Assembly (NCBI GenBank): GCA_005878515.1
Contig: VBLZ01000053.1
Span: forward strand, 1-13,156
DNA: 13,156 nt
Source of the DNA: Methanobacteriota archaeon
GTDB lineage: Archaea > Thermoplasmatota > Thermoplasmata > RBG-16-68-12
Direction: 5' to 3'
The notes under the pieces are model-generated. The model saw nothing but the letters and a program-made list of their open reading frames with translations. It made no database searches and was not told the origin of the DNA. Of this stretch, positions 1-6,217 are shown piece after piece. The translations under genes were made by a program, and so were the position numbers. Each line of letters starts with the position of its first letter. Position 1 is the first letter of the stretch.

Positions 1-1
1 C

Positions 2-484
2 GCGCGTCGGTACCGGGTTGCTCGTTTTGAACTCCTGTCGACGGACCGGACGCACGGAGAATACGTCGCGTGGATCGAGTGGCATCTGCCCGAACGACTC
101 CGGGGCCTCCTCGGGGAGGAGTGGTCCGGAGCGGTGCCGCTCGAGGTCGCCGCGGTCGGTCCCGGCGAGGCCCGGGTGGTCCTCCTGGCCTCCGAGAAAG
201 TGCTCCCCGCCTTGAGCCGGTTCCTCGATGACGTGGAGGCCCCCTATCGCGTCCGCGCGGTGAAGAGCGCGTCCCTGGAGGCCTGGCAACCACTCGCGTC
301 GCTAACCCAACGCCAGCGAGATCTCCTCGAGCTCGCGTACCACCTAGGCTATTATGCGACTCCCGCGAAGGCAAGCTTGCGACAGATCGCCGGCCTGGTC
401 GGGATCACGCGCGCGGCGGTATCGAAGCACCTCCGAGCCGCGGAGCGGAAGATCTTTGCCGCGGCCTTGGGCGCGAACCGCTGA
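2..484 (+). CDS. HTH_10 (bacterio-opsin activator-type) transcriptional regulator, 5' partial
   Basis: The reading frame is open from the window edge to the TGA at 482-484, so the N-terminus lies outside; 160 residues are visible. The last ~55 residues (about 101-155 of the visible part) begin LTQRQRDLLELAYHLGYY, continue through a second helix (SLRQIAGLVG) and end with a recognition helix ITRAAVSKHLRAAERKI. This is the layout of the bacterio-opsin activator HTH (HTH_10), common in haloarchaea and Thermoplasmata, where it sits C-terminal to sensory or ligand-binding domains. The visible upstream part (from ARRYRVARFELL) would be the end of such a domain but is too short to name. The protein is presumably a cytoplasmic DNA-binding regulator; targets are unknown. 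A GTG at 134 could be mistaken for a start, but coding continues upstream of it in the same frame. Confidence 0.8.
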   Translation, partial: ARRYRVARFELLSTDRTHGEYVAWIEWHLPERLRGLLGEEWSGAVPLEVAAVGPGEARVVLLASEKVLPALSRFLDDVEAPYRVRAVKSASLEAWQPLASLTQRQRDLLELAYHLGYYATPAKASLRQIAGLVGITRAAVSKHLRAAERKIFAAALGANR

Positions 485-493
485 CCGCGGTCA
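482..493. repeat. 12-bp perfect palindrome overlapping a stop codon
   Basis: TGACCGCGGTCA is a perfect inverted repeat that begins at the stop codon of the HTH_10 gene. It could be a dimeric-regulator site or simply chance in GC-rich DNA. It is too short and has no U-tract to act as a clear terminator. Confidence 0.25.
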
Positions 494-644
494 CGGAGCC
501 GAGATCCTCCAGTTCGAGATCGTTTGGTATTCCTCGCGCAGCGCGCGCCTCTCGTCTGTCCTGAGTATCAAGTTCGAGAAGGAATCATTCAAAGAAATGT
601 TCCACCTTCCATATTCTTAAGTGGACTTCGCTCAATCCCTCCGC
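485..644 (+). promoter_or_regulatory. Intergenic region with TATA-like box for the STAND gene
   Basis: The AT-rich core TATTCTTAA at 612-620 is centred 29 nt before the GTG at 645, the distance expected for a leaderless archaeal transcript. It lies only a few bases before the alternative GTG at 621, so it argues for 645 as the start. The 9-mer AGTTCGAGA occurs twice upstream, at 511-519 and 571-579, 60 nt apart; its meaning is unknown. Confidence 0.45.
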
Positions 645-3311
645 GTGGCCAGGGGGTACCGGCGGAAGCGCTTTTACTCCACGGCCAACCGAATCCTGGC
701 GCATCTGTCGGCGACCGCATCTCATGAGCCCGCGAGCCTCAGCGGTCTCACCCAGGAGGGAATCGCCGCCGCGACGCATTCCGGGCGCACGACGGCGACG
801 AAGTGGCTGGCGCGCATGGAATCGTCCGGTCTCGTCGTCGGGGAACGGGCGCACGTCCCGGGGCATCGGGTGCGAAAGACGGTCTACCGGCTGACGCACG
901 AAGGATGGATCCAGGCGATGAAGCTCCGGGGACGCCTCCACACGGACATCGTGGAGGTCCTGGCTCCCGGCCTCGATCCCACCCCGATGCGGGTCGCCGA
1001 GATCCCCGAGATCTTCCCGGCGTACGTCAACATGACCGCCGCTGTCTCCCTCGTTCGCCGTGGCCGGCTCGACTTCACGCGGCTCCACGGCATCGGTTCC
1101 GGAGCCGTCGCGCCGCTGCTGTGGGGCGACACGTTGCGGAGGCTCGGCCGCGTGTTCGGTCGAACGGAGGAATTCATGGAGCTCGACGCGTGGTCCGTCT
1201 CGCCGTCGTCCCTCCTGATCGTCACCGGCATCGCAGGGATCGGGAAGAGCACGCTCGTCGCGAGCTGGCTCGTCCGGCAACGTCCGCGGCCCTACATCTA
1301 CTGGTTCGAGATCAACGAGGGCACGACCCGGGCGATCCTGCTCGAGGATCTCGCGGCCTTCCTCACCCGCCTCGGACGTCGCGGCCTCAAGAATCTCCTC
1401 GGGGAGCATCGGGCGGCGAACCCTCAGGTCGTCACCCGCGTCCTGTCCCACGATCTTCGCGAGGTTCCGATCCTCGTCGTGCTCGACAACTATCACCGCG
1501 CGGCCCCCGACCTCGCTCGGTTCGTCACGGGGCCGCTCCTCGGGCTCGTGCACGAGGCTTCGACGAAGCTCCTCCTGATCTCTCGCACGCGACCCGCCAC
1601 GTTGATGCGGCGCAGGGTCGCGAAAGACACGCGGGCCGAGGTCCTCCAGGTCCACGGCCTCGATCTCGAGGCGTCGCTCTCTCTCCTAGGCGCGAAAGGT
1701 TTCGCGGGCGACGACGTCGCGCTCCAGCGAGCCGCGAGTTCGGCGCGCGGCCATCCGATCCTCCTGTCGTTCGCGGCGCAGACCGGCTCGAGCGTGAGCG
1801 GGGAGATGACCCGCTATCTGGAACGCGAGATCTGGCGCACCCTGTCGAAGGACGAGCGGACGATCCTCGAGGCGTCGTCCCTGTTCCGCGGTCTCATCCC
1901 GGCCGATTCGCTCCATTGCTTCTCCGACGAATGGCAGGCCGCGGTCCACGGGCTCCAAGCGAAGAATCTGCTCGCGCCGACGATCTCCGGCGGCGTCGTC
2001 GTGCACGACACGATCCGCGAATACATTCGGGAGCGTCTGCCGCAGGCGCGGCGACGATCGTTCCACTCCCTCGCGGCGGTGTACTTCATGGACGGCTCCG
2101 AGATGCGGGACCGCCTCGAAGGGATGTACCATCTGATCGAAGCCGACGACATGAAGGCGTTCGGCGAGTACCTGGCGGACGCAAGCGGCGCGCTCTTGGA
2201 CTCCGTGCCGGCCTCGGAGCTCCTGACCGTGCTCCGCAAGATCGACCGCACGACCCTCGATCCGCTCTCCGCGTGCATCCTCCCGGAACTCATGGGCGAC
2301 ACGCTGCGCGCGCTCGGTGATCTCCAGCCCGCCCTCCTGGAGTACCGCCACGCGGTCCAGCAGTCCGAGGCGAATCGTCGGTCCGACCGGGTGCCGCGGC
2401 TCCTCCGCAAGATCGCGTCCATCGAGCGGTGCCGCAAGGAGAACGCGAAGGCCCTGGGCCATCTCGTCGAGGCGCAGGCTCGCCTGGAGTCGCACCCCGA
2501 CCCGGCGGAGCGCGGCGAAGTCCTTCGGGAGCTCGCCCTCCTGGAGGGCGCCCAGGGCATCCTCGGGGAGGCGGTCGTCCACATGAACCAGGCGGTCGAC
2601 CTGGCGACGGAAGTCTCCGAGCCCGGGGCACTCGCCCGGAGTCTGACCGCGCTCGGGAGCATCGAGAGCATCCGAGGGAACTTCGAACGGGGCTTGGACG
2701 TCAAGCTCGAGGCGCTTCGGATCGCCGAGCGGGGTGGTAACCTGACGGAGATCGCCCGGGCGTGCATCTCCGTGGGCGTGTCCCTCCACGAGCTCCGCCG
2801 GTACGAGGAGAGCCTCAAGTACTACGACCGGGCGCTCCAGATCGGCCGGCTCGTCGGGAACATCCGCCTCCAGGGATATGCGCTCATGGATCGGGCGGCC
2901 GCGATGATGGACATCGGACAGTTCGAGGCGGCCGGTCCGGTGATCGAGGAGGCCAAGCGGCTCATCTCCGTCCTCGAGGAAAAGGACTCTCTCTTTGTGA
3001 TCGACATCTCGGACGGGCAACGAGAGATGGGACTGGGCCGATGGACCCGCGCGACCCGCTTATGGGATCGCGGCCTCCGCGGGCTGAAGGACCTGGGCGG
3101 CGTCTCCGACTATGCCCGCGCGCTCACCTACGTCGGCCGGTTCTATCTCGAGAAAGGGGAAACGGGGCCCGGATTGAGGTTTCTCGAAGAAGCGCGGGGG
3201 ATCGCCAAGACGGTTGGCCTTGAATCCTTGCTCTCCGAGATCCAGGCGTTGGAGACGCGACGCGGGGCCAAGGATGTCAATCCCCCTCCGGCGCGGCTGA
3301 CAGACGGTTAG
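645..3311 (+). CDS. STAND-class NTPase: winged helix + NB-ARC ATPase + TPR repeats
   Basis: An 888-residue cytoplasmic protein of the STAND (signal-transduction ATPase with numerous domains) class. The N-terminal ~90 residues form a winged helix (FYSTANRILAHLSA, GIAAATHSGRTTATKWLARMESSGLV, then a basic wing and VYRLTHEG). The NB-ARC-like ATPase has Walker A GIAGIGKST (195-203), Walker B VPILVVLDN (274-282), a sensor-like strand TKLLLISRTRP (307-317), a GLPL-like GHPILL (369-374) and an MHD-like VHD (453-455) before an arginine-rich winged segment. From ~545 to the end are about eight TPR-like helical hairpins (for example RRYEESLKYYDRALQIG, GNFERGLDVKLEALRIA). Such proteins oligomerise when the repeat region senses a signal, so a MalT/AfsR-like DNA-binding switch is inferred. 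GTG 645 was chosen because the TATA box is centred 29 nt upstream; GTG 621, directly after an in-frame TAA, would add eight residues. The signal and targets are unknown. Confidence 0.85.
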   Translation: MARGYRRKRFYSTANRILAHLSATASHEPASLSGLTQEGIAAATHSGRTTATKWLARMESSGLVVGERAHVPGHRVRKTVYRLTHEGWIQAMKLRGRLHTDIVEVLAPGLDPTPMRVAEIPEIFPAYVNMTAAVSLVRRGRLDFTRLHGIGSGAVAPLLWGDTLRRLGRVFGRTEEFMELDAWSVSPSSLLIVTGIAGIGKSTLVASWLVRQRPRPYIYWFEINEGTTRAILLEDLAAFLTRLGRRGLKNLLGEHRAANPQVVTRVLSHDLREVPILVVLDNYHRAAPDLARFVTGPLLGLVHEASTKLLLISRTRPATLMRRRVAKDTRAEVLQVHGLDLEASLSLLGAKGFAGDDVALQRAASSARGHPILLSFAAQTGSSVSGEMTRYLEREIWRTLSKDERTILEASSLFRGLIPADSLHCFSDEWQAAVHGLQAKNLLAPTISGGVVVHDTIREYIRERLPQARRRSFHSLAAVYFMDGSEMRDRLEGMYHLIEADDMKAFGEYLADASGALLDSVPASELLTVLRKIDRTTLDPLSACILPELMGDTLRALGDLQPALLEYRHAVQQSEANRRSDRVPRLLRKIASIERCRKENAKALGHLVEAQARLESHPDPAERGEVLRELALLEGAQGILGEAVVHMNQAVDLATEVSEPGALARSLTALGSIESIRGNFERGLDVKLEALRIAERGGNLTEIARACISVGVSLHELRRYEESLKYYDRALQIGRLVGNIRLQGYALMDRAAAMMDIGQFEAAGPVIEEAKRLISVLEEKDSLFVIDISDGQREMGLGRWTRATRLWDRGLRGLKDLGGVSDYARALTYVGRFYLEKGETGPGLRFLEEARGIAKTVGLESLLSEIQALETRRGAKDVNPPPARLTDG

Positions 3312-3326
3312 CTCGGATCCTTGGGC

Positions 3327-3358
3327 GGCCCGTCCATTCGTTCACCTCTGGGCGGGCC
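3327..3358 (+). terminator. Stem-loop after the STAND gene
   Basis: GGCCCGTCC (3327-3335) can pair with GGGCGGGCC (3350-3358), a 9-bp stem with one G-U pair and a 14-nt loop, beginning 16 nt after the stop at 3311. No strong T-tract follows at once. It may be a transcript 3' end or mRNA-stabilising structure, but this is weakly supported. Confidence 0.3.
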
Positions 3359-3433
3359 AGCGGTCCGCTATCGGATTTAAGAATGACGGGACTTGTTCCG
3401 TTTTGGCCTCTGTCGAGGTCGTCTCCCGTCGAA

Positions 3434-3439
3434 GTTAAG
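3434..3439 (+). promoter_or_regulatory. TATA-like box for the SIS-domain gene
   Basis: GTTAAG is centred about 25 nt before the ATG at 3462, fitting a leaderless transcript. No Shine-Dalgarno sequence precedes that ATG. A second AT-rich patch, gatttaagaa near 3374-3383, is too distant for a leaderless start at 3462. Confidence 0.4.
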
Positions 3440-3461
3440 GGCGCCACCGCGATGCGCGGAC

Positions 3462-4520
3462 ATGGTCGCTTTTCCCAATCCGCGGCGCCGTCATCCGTTC
3501 CACATGCACGACATGATCCTCGGGCAGCCGGGGTTCGTCGCGGAGGCATTGCAGCGAACCGCCGCGTCCGATGTGGGTTCGTTCCTCGGGACGCCCCGCC
3601 GTCTCGTCCTCACGGGGTGCGGCACGTCCTTCCATGCCGCCACCTACGCTGCGCGGGTTTTCCAGGAGGTCATCCCGTTCGTTCCGGTGCTCGGGATGCA
3701 CGCGTACGATCTCGCCTACGGCCCCTCCATTCCCGCGAACGCAACGGTGCTGGGCGTGAGTCACAGCGGCTCGACGCCGACGACGAACAAGGCCCTTCGC
3801 CGCGTCCGCGGCCGCGGTTGTCGCACGATTGCGATGTGCGGACTCCCGGATTCTCCCATGGAACGCGTGGCCGACCAGACCCTGGTCATCGGCTCGACCC
3901 ACGACCATTCCTGGGCCAACACGATGAGCTACACGACGCAGCTCGCCGCGCTCGCCGCCGCCGCCGCCTCACGTTTGAAATCGAACGTCGCGCCTTCGAT
4001 TGAATCGTCGCTCCGCGGAATCTCGCGGTCCCTCGAGAAGACGTTAGCGTGCGAATCGCGCGTCCGACGACTCGCGACCCGGATCGCGCGGGGTGCGCGG
4101 GTCACGTTCCTCGGGAGCGATCTCGATGAGATCACGGCGCTCGAGGCGGCGCTCAAGATCCGCGAGACGTGCAGCCTCCCGGCGAGCGGTTATCACGTCG
4201 AGCAGTTCCTCCATGGCCCGTATCTCTCGATCGATGATCGGGAATCCATCATCATGTTGCGTTCTCGAGACGACGGGCCGCGCAGCCTGGCGATCGCCCG
4301 TGCCCTGAAGGCTTCGGGGGCCCCCGTCGCGACGATCGGCGAATCCCCGCGCGCCCAGATTCGGCTGCCCGCGATGCATCGCATCCTTCGGCCGATCCTC
4401 TCGATCGTGCCGATGCAGTTCCTCGCGTACTACGCGGCCCTCGCCCGACGGTCGAACCCGGACATCATGCGGACGGATATTCCCCGACTGCGTGCGGGAG
4501 TGGAGGCTCTCTTTCACTGA
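3462..4520 (+). CDS. Double-SIS sugar-phosphate isomerase/deaminase (GlmS isomerase-domain-like)
   Basis: A 352-residue protein with two SIS (sugar isomerase) domains, related to the C-terminal isomerase half of glucosamine-6-phosphate synthase but with no N-terminal glutaminase. The first SIS domain has GCGTSFHA (from residue 52) and SHSGSTPTT (100-108), the phosphate-binding loop. The second has ALKIRETCSLPASGYHVEQF then LHGP; its K232, E235 and H251 keep the exact spacing of E. coli GlmS Lys485, Glu488 and His504. The C-terminus (DIPRLRAGVEALFH) resembles the GlmS tail but lacks its terminal lysine, so substrate or reaction may differ. Archaeal relatives without a glutaminase act as glucosamine-6-phosphate deaminases (Thermococcus GlmD); a role in amino-sugar metabolism is inferred. 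ATG 3462 was preferred over TTG 3393 because the family begins near the HPFHMHDMILGQPGF segment and a TATA-like box is correctly spaced. The 3' end overlaps the converging HTH gene by 56 bp. Confidence 0.8.
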   Translation: MVAFPNPRRRHPFHMHDMILGQPGFVAEALQRTAASDVGSFLGTPRRLVLTGCGTSFHAATYAARVFQEVIPFVPVLGMHAYDLAYGPSIPANATVLGVSHSGSTPTTNKALRRVRGRGCRTIAMCGLPDSPMERVADQTLVIGSTHDHSWANTMSYTTQLAALAAAAASRLKSNVAPSIESSLRGISRSLEKTLACESRVRRLATRIARGARVTFLGSDLDEITALEAALKIRETCSLPASGYHVEQFLHGPYLSIDDRESIIMLRSRDDGPRSLAIARALKASGAPVATIGESPRAQIRLPAMHRILRPILSIVPMQFLAYYAALARRSNPDIMRTDIPRLRAGVEALFH

Positions 4521-4926
4521 CGCCGACATCCGGAGGGACGCCGACGACCGTCTTCGCCTCCGTCCCGTTTCGCAGGAGCAGCTGGAGGTGCATCTTCCCG
4601 TTGCCGTACATGATTTGGAAGCGGTCCACTTCCGACTTGTACAGGCGCGCGGGCCTCCGGCGGCCCTCCGTGACGAATCCGGCCTCGGAAATCAGGGCGA
4701 GGGAAACGAGACGCCGGATCCGGCGGTAGCAGGCGGCGATCGGCACGCGGTAGCGGGTCGCGATCTCCTGCGCCGTGAGGCTCTCCTGATGCAGCGCGAT
4801 GAGGATTCGGAGCGCGTGGTCGTCGAGAAGCGACTGCCCGTTCGAGTCGTACAACAAGAGGTCTTCGGCCATGAGCCGCGGCCGAGGAGCCGGAGAACCT
4901 CCGTTGGGCGGTCCCACCGATGCCAC
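4465..4926 (-). CDS. Winged-helix transcriptional regulator (ArsR-like)
   Basis: A 153-residue small DNA-binding protein. Residues ~35-90 form a winged helix: HALRILIALHQESLTAQEIA, then recognition helix VPIAACYRRIRRLVSLALI and a basic wing GRRRPARLYK. The remaining ~60 residues include a strand-rich stretch (VDRFQIMYGNGKMHLQLLL) and a proline-rich tail. GTG 4926 was chosen because a TATA-like box (TTTTA on this strand, 4951-4956) lies ~27 nt upstream; ATG 4872 is a good alternative that would remove an 18-residue Pro/Gly/Arg leader. The last 56 bp overlap the end of the SIS gene on the other strand, so the two transcripts run into each other. The regulated genes cannot be told from sequence; the SIS gene is an obvious but unproven candidate. 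Confidence 0.75.
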   Translation of the reverse strand: MASVGPPNGGSPAPRPRLMAEDLLLYDSNGQSLLDDHALRILIALHQESLTAQEIATRYRVPIAACYRRIRRLVSLALISEAGFVTEGRRRPARLYKSEVDRFQIMYGNGKMHLQLLLRNGTEAKTVVGVPPDVGVSEREPPLPHAVGEYPSA

Positions 4927-4950
4927 GCGGCCGATTCGCGCTCTCCTCCC

Positions 4951-4956
4951 TAAAAG
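4951..4956 (-). promoter_or_regulatory. TATA-like box for the HTH regulator
   Basis: On the minus strand this reads CTTTTAGG, centred about 27 nt before GTG 4926. It suggests a leaderless transcript and supports the longer start. Confidence 0.4.
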
Positions 4957-5013
4957 CCCTAGGCTCCCGTTATCACGCTTGAGCGAGACGCAGGCACGAG
5001 CCTCCGCGTGGCG

Positions 5014-5442
5014 TCAACCTTCGATGGACTTCTTGACATTCATTGCGAACTCTTCCGTCTGAGCCTTCAGCCGGGTCCGCATGAAATTGTCCATGATCCG
5101 AGCGAGCGGTCCCTTCGCCTGGACGGCCATCGTGTACGTGACCTTCGTCGACTTCCCGTCCGGCGTCAGATCGATGGTCCCCGTGATGTCCATGTTCTCG
5201 GCCTGACCGCGGAACTTCCCGTGTTTCAGCGGGACCTGCTCGAGCGTTTCCGTGAGGACCTCGATGTCCTGGGACAACGGGCCAATCTTCACCCTCAGAT
5301 TCCAACGGGCGCGCGTCTCGTCCAGGATCTCAACGGATTGCACGCCGGGGACGCAGGCTCCGATCTGCCTCATGTCGCTGACAAACGCCCACACCCGATC
5401 GATCGGCGCATGGACCTCGAACGTCGCGGTGCCTTCGGGCAT
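5014..5442 (-). CDS. SRPBCC/CoxG-like START-fold protein
   Basis: A 142-residue protein with the pattern of the CoxG/SRPBCC family. It opens with GTATFEVHAPIDRVWAFVSD, followed by MRQIGACVPGVQSVEIL, where CoxG proteins carry 'CLPGC'-type sequences. Later strands are WNLRVKIGPLSQDIEV and KSTKVTYTMAVQAKGPLARIM, and a long C-terminal helix includes RLKAQTEEFAMNVKKSIEG. The fold makes a deep hydrophobic pocket for small ligands or lipids. CoxG itself is linked to carbon-monoxide dehydrogenase, but no CODH genes are seen here, so the ligand is unknown. ATG 5442 was chosen over the upstream start at 5511 because the family motif begins there and a TATA box (5468-5474) is centred 29 nt before it, giving a leaderless mRNA. 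It is probably cytoplasmic, with no signal peptide. Confidence 0.78.
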   Translation of the reverse strand: MPEGTATFEVHAPIDRVWAFVSDMRQIGACVPGVQSVEILDETRARWNLRVKIGPLSQDIEVLTETLEQVPLKHGKFRGQAENMDITGTIDLTPDGKSTKVTYTMAVQAKGPLARIMDNFMRTRLKAQTEEFAMNVKKSIEG

Positions 5443-5467
5443 GCCGTGTTGGGCAACGCGCCGGTTG

Positions 5468-5474
5468 TAAAATA
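5468..5474 (-). promoter_or_regulatory. TATA box for the CoxG-like gene
   Basis: The minus strand reads AAAGTATTTTACAACC. The core TATTTTA is centred 29 nt before the ATG at 5442, with A/G-rich sequence just upstream as expected for a BRE. This is one of the best promoter matches in the window. Confidence 0.6.
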
Positions 5475-5508
5475 CTTTGCAGCGGCCCGTGAGTATTGCG
5501 AACCGGCT

Positions 5509-5551
5509 CAATAAGAGAAAGGGCCGAGGTCCTCCCCCATTTTGCCTCGGC
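5509..5551 (-). terminator. Hairpin plus pyrimidine/T-rich tract after the 62-residue gene
   Basis: GCCGAGG (5523-5529) and CCTCGGC (5545-5551) form a perfect 7-bp stem with a 15-nt loop. On the minus strand this is followed at once by CCCTTTCTCTTATT (5509-5522). It lies 24 nt beyond the stop of the small gene at 5575, so it is a plausible transcription stop for that gene. Confidence 0.4.
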
Positions 5552-5574
5552 GGGTGGGGTTCGCGAGGTTGGAC

Positions 5575-5763
5575 TCAGCCCTTGCGGAGAAACGGAAGGC
5601 CCGTGCGCTTGTTCACGCCGACCTTCCGATTCTTCGGCATTTCGTCCATCGGTTTGCCGCTTTTCGGTTTCCGCTTGCTGAAGAAGTAGATCGTTACTTT
5701 CGGTCCCTTCTTCAGTTTCACGTCTCGCGAGTACAGCGTCCATCCCTGGTACGTGTACGGCAT
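5575..5763 (-). CDS. Small basic conserved-looking protein with VGVNKRTGLPFL motif
   Basis: A 62-residue lysine-rich protein: it starts MPYTYQGWTLYSRDVKLKKG, then has a short strand VTIYFFSKRKPKSGKP and ends with KNRKVGVNKRTGLPFLRKG. From memory, small archaeal proteins of this size share the 'WTLY...IYFFSKR.PKSG.P...VGVN.RTGLP.L' pattern, but I know of no assigned function. The basic charge would suit nucleic-acid binding, which is only inference. The gene has its own TATA box (5794-5802), a GAGGT Shine-Dalgarno-like element five to six bases before the ATG, and a hairpin terminator downstream, all supporting a real single-gene transcript. Confidence 0.75.
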   Translation of the reverse strand: MPYTYQGWTLYSRDVKLKKGPKVTIYFFSKRKPKSGKPMDEMPKNRKVGVNKRTGLPFLRKG

Positions 5764-5792
5764 GTTTGACCTCGGGCCTCCATGCAGCTAGG

Positions 5793-5802
5793 GTATAAAA
5801 AA
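5793..5802 (-). promoter_or_regulatory. Strong TATA box, possibly bidirectional
   Basis: On the minus strand the sequence is GAAACGCTTTTTTATACC: a purine-A-rich BRE-like element followed by TTTTTATA. Transcription would start near 5771, giving a short leader before ATG 5763. Read on the plus strand it is TATAAAAAA and could also direct transcription toward the small gene beginning at 5883. Confidence 0.55.
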
Positions 5803-5882
5803 GCGTTTCCCTCCCGGAGACTTGTCAGACAGGACGACGATGACAGCTATTCTATGGCCGTAACATAGCGCATCTGAGGCCT

Positions 5883-6175
5883 ATGGAGGCCACGCAGTTC
5901 GAAAGCGGTACGATGTCTCCGACGGCGGGACAGCCGCGAAAAGGAGGTCCGGAGCGTTCACGATAATCACGTGTGAGAACAGGTCCGAAAGACCTTTCAA
6001 ATCCCCCATGAACGGCGATGCGATCTCCATGAAAGCGAAGCTCCACACCCTCGAGTGCGACGAGGAAGATCTCATCGAGCTCCCGGACACCTGGATCCCC
6101 GTGCGCCTGGAGCACAACAGCTACGCCACACCGAGCCGCAAGGCGTATACTCTGTACTACCTCGTGCGGGCGTGA
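5883..6175 (+). CDS. Small hypothetical protein, apparently split by a one-base frameshift
   Basis: Two frames together look like one gene of about 97 residues. Frame A starts at ATG 5883 (MEATQFESGTMSPTAGQPRK) and would stop at 5964-5966. Frame B is open from 5864, has no start codon before ATG 6008, and runs to TGA 6173-6175 with strong coding character. A join at the AAAA run 5939-5942 gives ...GQPRK-RRSGAFTIITCENRSE..., continuing through ISMKAKLHTLECDEEDLIELPDTW in pieces to AYTLYYLVRA. A missing A in the run (sequencing error), a real mutation, or -1 slippage would each explain it. If none applies, the gene is only 6008-6175 (55 residues). I do not recognise the family. The acidic-then-basic, strand-rich sequence suggests a small cytoplasmic protein. 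It ends 42 nt before the FAD oxidase. Confidence 0.5.
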
Positions 6176-6188
6176 TATGCCGCGCGAG

Positions 6189-6196
6189 TTGAATAG
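6189..6196 (+). promoter_or_regulatory. TATA-like box for the FAD oxidase
   Basis: TTGAATAG is centred about 25 nt before the GTG at 6218, as for a leaderless transcript. No Shine-Dalgarno sequence is seen before that GTG. Confidence 0.4.
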
Positions 6197-6217
6197 GGCC
6201 ACCGCGTTTCCGCTCGC

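Noticed and set aside
512..579. GTTCGAG sequences that resemble a tRNA T-loop
   Set aside because: No cloverleaf, acceptor stem or anticodon arm could be laid out around them; the same words occur in coding regions.
803..2320. A 505-residue plus-strand frame inside the STAND gene
   Set aside because: Arg/Pro/Gly-rich out-of-frame reading of the STAND coding sequence, with no recognisable motif.
585..3020. Two long minus-strand frames (585-1655 and 1686-3020) opposite the STAND gene
   Set aside because: They lie fully inside a gene with recognised domains and show only low-complexity charged sequence.
5840..5863. ATG at 5840 in frame with the coding part of the small gene, giving MTAILWP then TAA
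   Set aside because: It needs read-through of TAA, for which there is no support; the one-base frameshift from ATG 5883 is simpler and has better coding character.
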